This document shows positions 18,466 through 22,770 of a stretch of DNA of 22,770 nt, in pieces. The stretch is from contig BFEA01000236.1 of NCBI GenBank assembly GCA_003427395.1, positions 845,251-868,020 of the forward strand. Direction: 5' to 3'. Position 1 is the first letter of the stretch. Every line of letters begins with the position of its first letter. Made by a program: the position numbers and the translations under genes. The stretch is from Chara braunii (Eukaryota > Streptophyta > Charophyceae > Charales > Characeae). A model generated the notes under the pieces. It did no database searches, had not been told where the DNA came from, and saw nothing but the letters and a program-made list of their open reading frames with translations.

Positions 18466-18960
18466 ATGGGGGTACCTGAAACCCCTTTCAGAAGCTTCAG
18501 CCACTTCAGCGGTTTCAGGACCCCACCTAAAGTTCCTGAAATGACATGAAGTGGGTGAAGCTTCAAAAAGGGGTTTCAGGTACCCCCATCCACCTGAAGT
18601 GGCAGAAGCTTCTGAAAGGGCTTTCAGGTACACCCATCCAACTATTTGGATAGGTGTACCTGAAACCCCTTTCAGAAGCTTCAGCCACTTCAGCGGTTTC
18701 AGGTCCCCACCTGAAATTCCTGAAATGACCTGAAGTGGTTGAAGCTTCTGNTCAGAAGCTTCAGCCACTTCAGCGGTTTCAGGTCCCCACCTGAAATTCC
18801 TGAAATGACCTGAAGTGGTTGAAGCTTCTGAAAGGTGTTTTAGGTACCCCCATCCAACCATTTGGATGGGGGGACCTGAAACCCCATTCAGAAGCTTCAG
18901 CCACTTTAGCGGTTTCAGGTCCCCACCCGAAATTCCTGTAATGACCTGAAGTGGCTGAAA
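18466..18960. repeat. Array of palindromic units next to the transposase
   Basis: Successive units of roughly 125-180 bases each form an inverted repeat. A left arm with ggtacctgaaa, cagaagcttcagccacttca is matched by a right arm with tgaagtgg, gaagcttctgaaa and a ggtaccccc-like end. The centre, ttcaggtccccacctgaa, is itself palindromic. Units are joined by a second small palindrome around catccaa/ttggatg. At least three units are seen, at about 18466-18591, 18592-18860 (duplicated across the N) and 18865-18960, with degenerate material to 19090. The minus strand is open for over 200 codons through it, but the peptide is a repeat artefact. Confidence 0.8.
18672..18830. repeat. Exact 79-bp duplication across a single N
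   Basis: 18672-18750 and 18752-18830 are identical over 79 bases, separated only by the undetermined base at 18751. All other repeats in the array have diverged, so this looks like an assembly join in which both contig ends kept the same sequence. Confidence 0.9.
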
Positions 18961-19091
18961 AAACAGCCAGAAAAAAAAAAAAAAAAAAACATAAAACTTG
19001 TCCAGCAAACAACCCGAAACTTTTAAAATGACCTGAAGTGTCTTCAGGCCATTTCAGCGGCTTCAGACCACTTCAAAATCTTTCATTCTGA

Positions 19092-20924
19092 AATTTCAGG
19101 TGGTCGTTAACCGCGAGTGCTTTGTCGCAGCCTGTCAACGAAGTAGGGGTTCTATGCGTCGGCCAGGACTTCGCAAACATTGCAGATCTCCGGAAGGCTA
19201 TCGCTAATGATGTAGTGAAGAACAAGTACGAGTATCGCAGCGTGAAATCCGATACAATGCGTTACACCATGAAGTGCAATGCTGAGAACTGCAATTGACG
19301 GCTGCACGGCTCAATTGTCGATGGTGGACCGACGTGCAACATCAAGTCGGTAATGACACACATGCGGCGGCGTCTCCAAACTGTCGAATGTCAACGCCAC
19401 CACTGCATGGGTTTCCCGATTCATCGAGCCGAGACTGCGACACAAACCAGATTACTCGCCGGTAGATATCGTGAAATATATATATCGACAGCATGGCGTG
19501 CAGATCAGGTACCGCCTCGCGTGGACAAAAAGGAGGCTACAAAGGCGAGAATTGTTGGCCTCGACGACAACGGGTTTCGCAACCTCCGGATGTATTGCGA
19601 GGAGGTTCAACGTTCCAACCAAGGGAGCCGTGCATTCGTGCAGACCGAGGAAGAATCTCCTCGTTTCAAGCATTTGTTTTATGCTCTTGATGCTTGTCTG
19701 GCTGGTTTCATGCATTGTCACCCCCTGTTGGGCCTCGACGGCACATTCCTGAAAATGAGGCACAAAGGCATTTTGTTATGTGCAATGGCCGTGGACGCTG
19801 AACGGCACTTGTTCCCGGTGGCGTTTGCAATTGTACCCGGCGAGGACAGTGACAATTGGTTCTGGTTCCTACATCACCTCTCTGTGACTTGCCAATCACG
19901 GGATGGTAATCATCGAAAAAATAATCGAAGAATAACTTTTTTGTCCGATCGGGACAAAGGTCTGATCGATGCAGTAGGCGACGTATTTCCAAATTGTCCT
20001 CACGGGTATTGCATGCGACATCTTGTCGACAACATCAAGAAGCGTAACAATGGACCCGAGTACCAAAAGCTTGAGTGGGCAGCAGCGAAGGCGACCAGCA
20101 TTCCAAAATTCGACAACTTGATTGCGCACATGCGAGCGATGGACACCGACACGACGGGCTGGTTGTTACGCACGTGCAATCCGGTTCACTGGGCAGACGC
20201 ACATTTCGAAGGGCAGCGGTACGATCATTACACTTCCAACATTGCAGAGTCCCTAAACAAATGGATACTGGAGGCTAGAGAAAAACCTGCCATGTTCATG
20301 CTCGAGGACATTCATGGCCGTTTGTGCCAGCGCTTCCTTGACCGTCGAAATGTAGCAGCGCGGATCGAATCTGTGCTTGTCCCGCAAGCTGAGCGGGCAG
20401 TGACGTCGTGTAGAGAAAAGACACACAGATTTTGAGTTGTGCCGACAAATGATGACATATTCGAAGTGTTGTGCGGGTCTTCTATGAACCGCGTAGTTTT
20501 GAGCGAGAGATCATGCACTTGCGGGTGGTGGGGGTCAAGAGGTATACCTTGCCCGCATGCAGTCGTCGCCATCCTCAGCACCAACCAGTGCCCGAGAAGG
20601 TTCTGCTGCCAACATTTCACAAGCCGACTGTACCAAGACACGTAAGCGGGCTTGATTAATCCACTGCGGCCAAGGGAGATATGGGGATTGCAGAGGGACG
20701 GTGGAGTTGTCGATTGCGGGGCAGACGAATCTAGGTTGGAACACAACGAGGAGGATGTAGACGAGAATGGTGTGTTCCCTCCTGTGGCACACGCCGGTCG
20801 AGGCCGTCGGGCGAAGGTTCGCAAGCGCGGGAGAGCCGACGGCAAGACCAGTGGGGCTTTTAAGTGTAGTCTATGTGGGGGATATGGGCACTCCTGCCGA
20901 ACCTGCAAAAACAGGGAGAAGTAA
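19092..20924 (+). pseudogene. MULE (Mutator-like) transposase, full domain set with three in-frame stops
   Basis: Cut-and-paste DNA transposase of the Mutator superfamily. One frame spans all parts, interrupted only by TGA 19296, TGA 20433 and TAA 20643. In order it holds a MuDR-type N-terminal DNA-binding domain (VGQDFANIADLRKAIANDVV, then YEYRSVKSDTMRYTMKCNAE), a MULE catalytic domain, a SWIM zinc finger (CTCGWWGSRGIPCPHAV) and a C-terminal CCHC knuckle (CSLCGGYGHSCRTC). Counting from the ATG at 19353, the catalytic acids are D129 in GLDGTFLK, D199 in SDRDKGLIDAV and E299 in SNIAESLNKW, with CMRHL between the last two. The first stop falls where the family has a tryptophan, in the CN-RLHG context; the last falls where a tyrosine is usual. 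The start is unclear: the frame opens after TGA 19089, and an acceptor-like tttgtcgcag ends at 19130. No indel disrupts it, so inactivation looks recent. Terminal inverted repeats were not found. Confidence 0.9.
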
Positions 20925-21840
20925 CGGAGTAGATGAGGCTTTGGCAGGTGGGGGTGGTTGGTGAGGGCCCCGAAGGGGGAGATGGGAATGGGGTCGGCGG
21001 TGGCGTGGGCAGTGTACAACCGGGGACTTTTTCCGATAGACGATTACACGCAAGTTTTGCAGAGTGTCGTAATCGAAATGTCAACGTCTTATTTATGGAT
21101 CACGAGTGTCAACACATTGCTCGGACGATGTTGTGTCCTGTACTTGTACCTTTGTGTTCTTCTTACTGGTCATATTGTGCTCATATATCGTTGCATCCTG
21201 GATTCGCTGGTGTTTGTTCATGTTTGGGGGACAAGGTGTGTGGTCGGGTACATGCAATGTATGGTTTGGCTTTGTCGTCTTTCTTACAGGCCGTAGTTGT
21301 TGTTCCGGTGCACTTGTTGTTGCTGTTGTTGTTAGGATTTGGCCTTTCTAAGCCTGCCACTCTCGATTCCGGGACCTGGCACTGTTGTTGTTGCCATTTC
21401 TGCTATGTTGTATGCGTGTGCGATCCTATTGGAGTTCGAACCTGTGACCTGTTGCTGGCTCACATGTGCCCGTTCATGTTGTAAGCAATCTATAACTTTG
21501 TGCTGTATGTGTACAGTATTTGATGACTGCAACTCCGGAATTTCGTTGATTCTGCAACTTCGGAATGCTGTTGTGGGGCTTACCGTGTTCTTTCTTCTTT
21601 GATGACGGCAACTCCGTCTTTTTTTTTTTTCCTCAGTCTTCAACCCCTACTTTGCTTGTTATTCATCCTTCCGTAGGGTCTTTTTGGGTATATGAAGTTC
21701 AACTTGAGAATTGCCTTACTATGAATTGATTCACTCAAATGTGGATTTTACTCCTGAGGTGTTTCGCGATGCTATGGTGTTTGGTCTTTTACTGTGTATG
21801 TGATCTTCTACCATGTGTGTGTTACATCTTCGAGTCACAC
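20925..21840. other. Downstream of the transposase; no gene seen
   Basis: A G-rich stretch (20940-21020) then T/G-rich sequence with ttgttgttg words near 21295-21330. A short repeat of gcaact(c/t)cggaat occurs at 21529 and 21556. Open frames here are hydrophobic, low-complexity and unsupported. The right end of the MULE should lie somewhere here but I cannot place it. Confidence 0.45.
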
Positions 21841-22193
21841 GGGTCCTACCGGACCCGACTTAGGGCCGGAGGGACACACCAGGGCCTCAAGGCCCGACCT
21901 TTTTGTATTACAGGCCCTAAAGGCCTGATTTTGCACTCAGCCCAGCGGGTAGGCCCAAACGACACTTTGTTTGGGCCTGGCGGCGCTCTTGAGGCTGCCA
22001 CCCGCCGATGGAGGCTGAACCGTCCATCTGGACGGTCCAGGGTCTGGCCTGGCCTCGCAGCATTGAGGCCAGACCATGGCCTACCGGTATAAGTACCGGT
22101 ACCTGCCTCAGTAGAGGCATCGACCTACCGGCACTATACCGGTACGGTATGGTCAGCGCCAGAGCGCTGTTTTGATGCGCTAAAACTAGCGCA
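21841..22193. repeat. Run of about eleven short GC-rich hairpins
   Basis: Perfect or near-perfect hairpins follow one another at 21841-21856, 21882-21895, 21911-21927, 21951-21978, 22019-22036, 22041-22075, 22082-22101, 22104-22119, 22136-22150, 22154-22169 and 22176-22193. Stems are 5-11 pairs, and seven loops are exactly four bases (tacc, tcaa, atct, taag, agta, caga, aaac). Stem sequences differ, so this is not one repeated unit. No protein frame is convincing. Function is unknown; structured RNA, a compound of small palindromic elements or an origin-like region are all possible. Confidence 0.8.
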
Positions 22194-22334
22194 GGGGCTG
22201 AAGCAGGAGCGCAGCATAGCGCAGATTAGCGCAACAGCGAGCGGAGCAGCGGCAGGGCGACTGAGCCAGCACGGCGGCCATTGCCGCCTGAGGTACTGGG
22301 AGCTTGGAGGATCTCTCCTCCTCTCCCTCGCCAG

Positions 22335-22402
22335 TCCTCTCTCTCTCTCTCTCTCCTCTTCTCCTCCTTCTTCTTCTTCTTCTTCTTCTTCTTCTTCTTC
22401 TT
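22335..22402. repeat. (CT)n and (CTT)n microsatellites
   Basis: A CT tract at about 22337-22353 and a CTT tract at about 22365-22402, separated by a short pyrimidine-rich bridge. Confidence 0.95.
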
Positions 22403-22770
22403 CAGATTGGAGACTATCCAGTTGGACAAAGATCAGGGTTGGATTTCGGTGATATGAGACTGTGGTACTTACCTGATTGGAGACTTGGAGATTGTTGAGG
22501 TTGATACTCGGCTGCATCACAGTTGGACACCGGTTACATCTGGACTCGGGTATCTCCGACATTGGTGACCTTTGGTCCTCGACATTTTGATCTTGTTGTA
22601 TGACATTTTGGACTACTACTTCGGAGACCTACCGGACCCTATCTTGTGACCTATCGGTGTNATCTACCTCCTACCTCCTTCGTCTCTCCTCCCACCTTTC
22701 ATCTGTGCATGTGTGTACGGGATCAGGGTATCTTCTATGCATGACCCAGACCCCACCATCTCATGATTGT
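22403..22770. other. No recognisable gene; single N
   Basis: Ordinary sequence with recurring ttggagact and gacattttg words. An undetermined base lies at 22661. The word attggtgacc at 22561-22570 resembles a retrotransposon primer-binding site, but no long terminal repeat is visible, so I make no call. Confidence 0.4.

Noticed and set aside
18367-19008. Minus-strand open frame of 213 codons
   Set aside because: It is created by the palindromic repeat array and crosses an N; the peptide is just the repeat read through.
21426-21475. tRNA-like stretch on the minus strand with a ggttcgaac word
   Set aside because: The box B word is present but the T stem does not pair and no acceptable box A is at the right distance.
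20933-21484. Hydrophobic open frame downstream of the transposase
   Set aside because: T/G-rich sequence gives Leu, Val and Cys by composition; no motif, and other frames are also open.
22561-22570. attggtgacc as a retrotransposon primer-binding site
   Set aside because: A single short word with no terminal repeat visible before the window ends.

Overview
The window looks like nuclear DNA from a repeat-rich plant or green-alga lineage. The Mutator-like (MULE) transposase has the plant-type layout, there is a tRNA-derived SINE, and long GA/TC and CA microsatellites and homopolymer runs are scattered throughout. From memory of similar acidic gag-like or hypothetical proteins, a charophyte such as Chara is my best guess, but no marker gene proves it. 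Two single-N positions (18751 and 22661) show this is a draft assembly. I found no complete, intact host gene; nearly everything recognisable is a mobile element, a decayed coding frame or a repeat.

Layout. 1-2270: short tandem repeats, a CA/GA microsatellite, a 23-bp minisatellite, an A/T/G homopolymer block and one copy of a dispersed repeat. 2470-5515: foldback elements, an inverted pair of a 150-bp repeat, two copies of an interleaved inverted-repeat family, and a 200-bp direct duplication. 5515-6610: second copy of the dispersed repeat and a SINE on the minus strand. 6650-8490: a 135-bp near-identical duplication, an exon-like open stretch, and an 810-bp foldback element abutting it. 8580-10095: a decayed acidic gag-like reading frame with a frameshift. 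10096-11760: non-coding, with a microsatellite. 11763-12947: a second decayed reading frame. 13009-13463: a nested foldback element. 13464-18130: mostly unassigned sequence with four long microsatellites and one more member of the inverted-repeat family.

18137-19090 holds a small hairpin, then a run of palindromic units with an exact duplication across an N. 19092-20924 is one reading frame for a complete MULE transposase (MuDR DNA-binding domain, DDE catalytic domain, SWIM and CCHC zinc fingers) broken by three stop codons and no frameshift. 20925-21840 is T-rich non-coding sequence. 21841-22193 is a run of about eleven short GC-rich hairpins, most with four-base loops. The end of the window holds CT and CTT microsatellites and unassigned sequence.

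The genes do not form a pathway. The window reads as a graveyard of transposons and foldback elements, in which the MULE is the most recently active-looking coding element. The strongest candidates for something undescribed are the tetraloop-hairpin run near the right end, the interleaved A-B-A'-B' inverted-repeat family seen three times, and the palindromic unit array next to the transposase.
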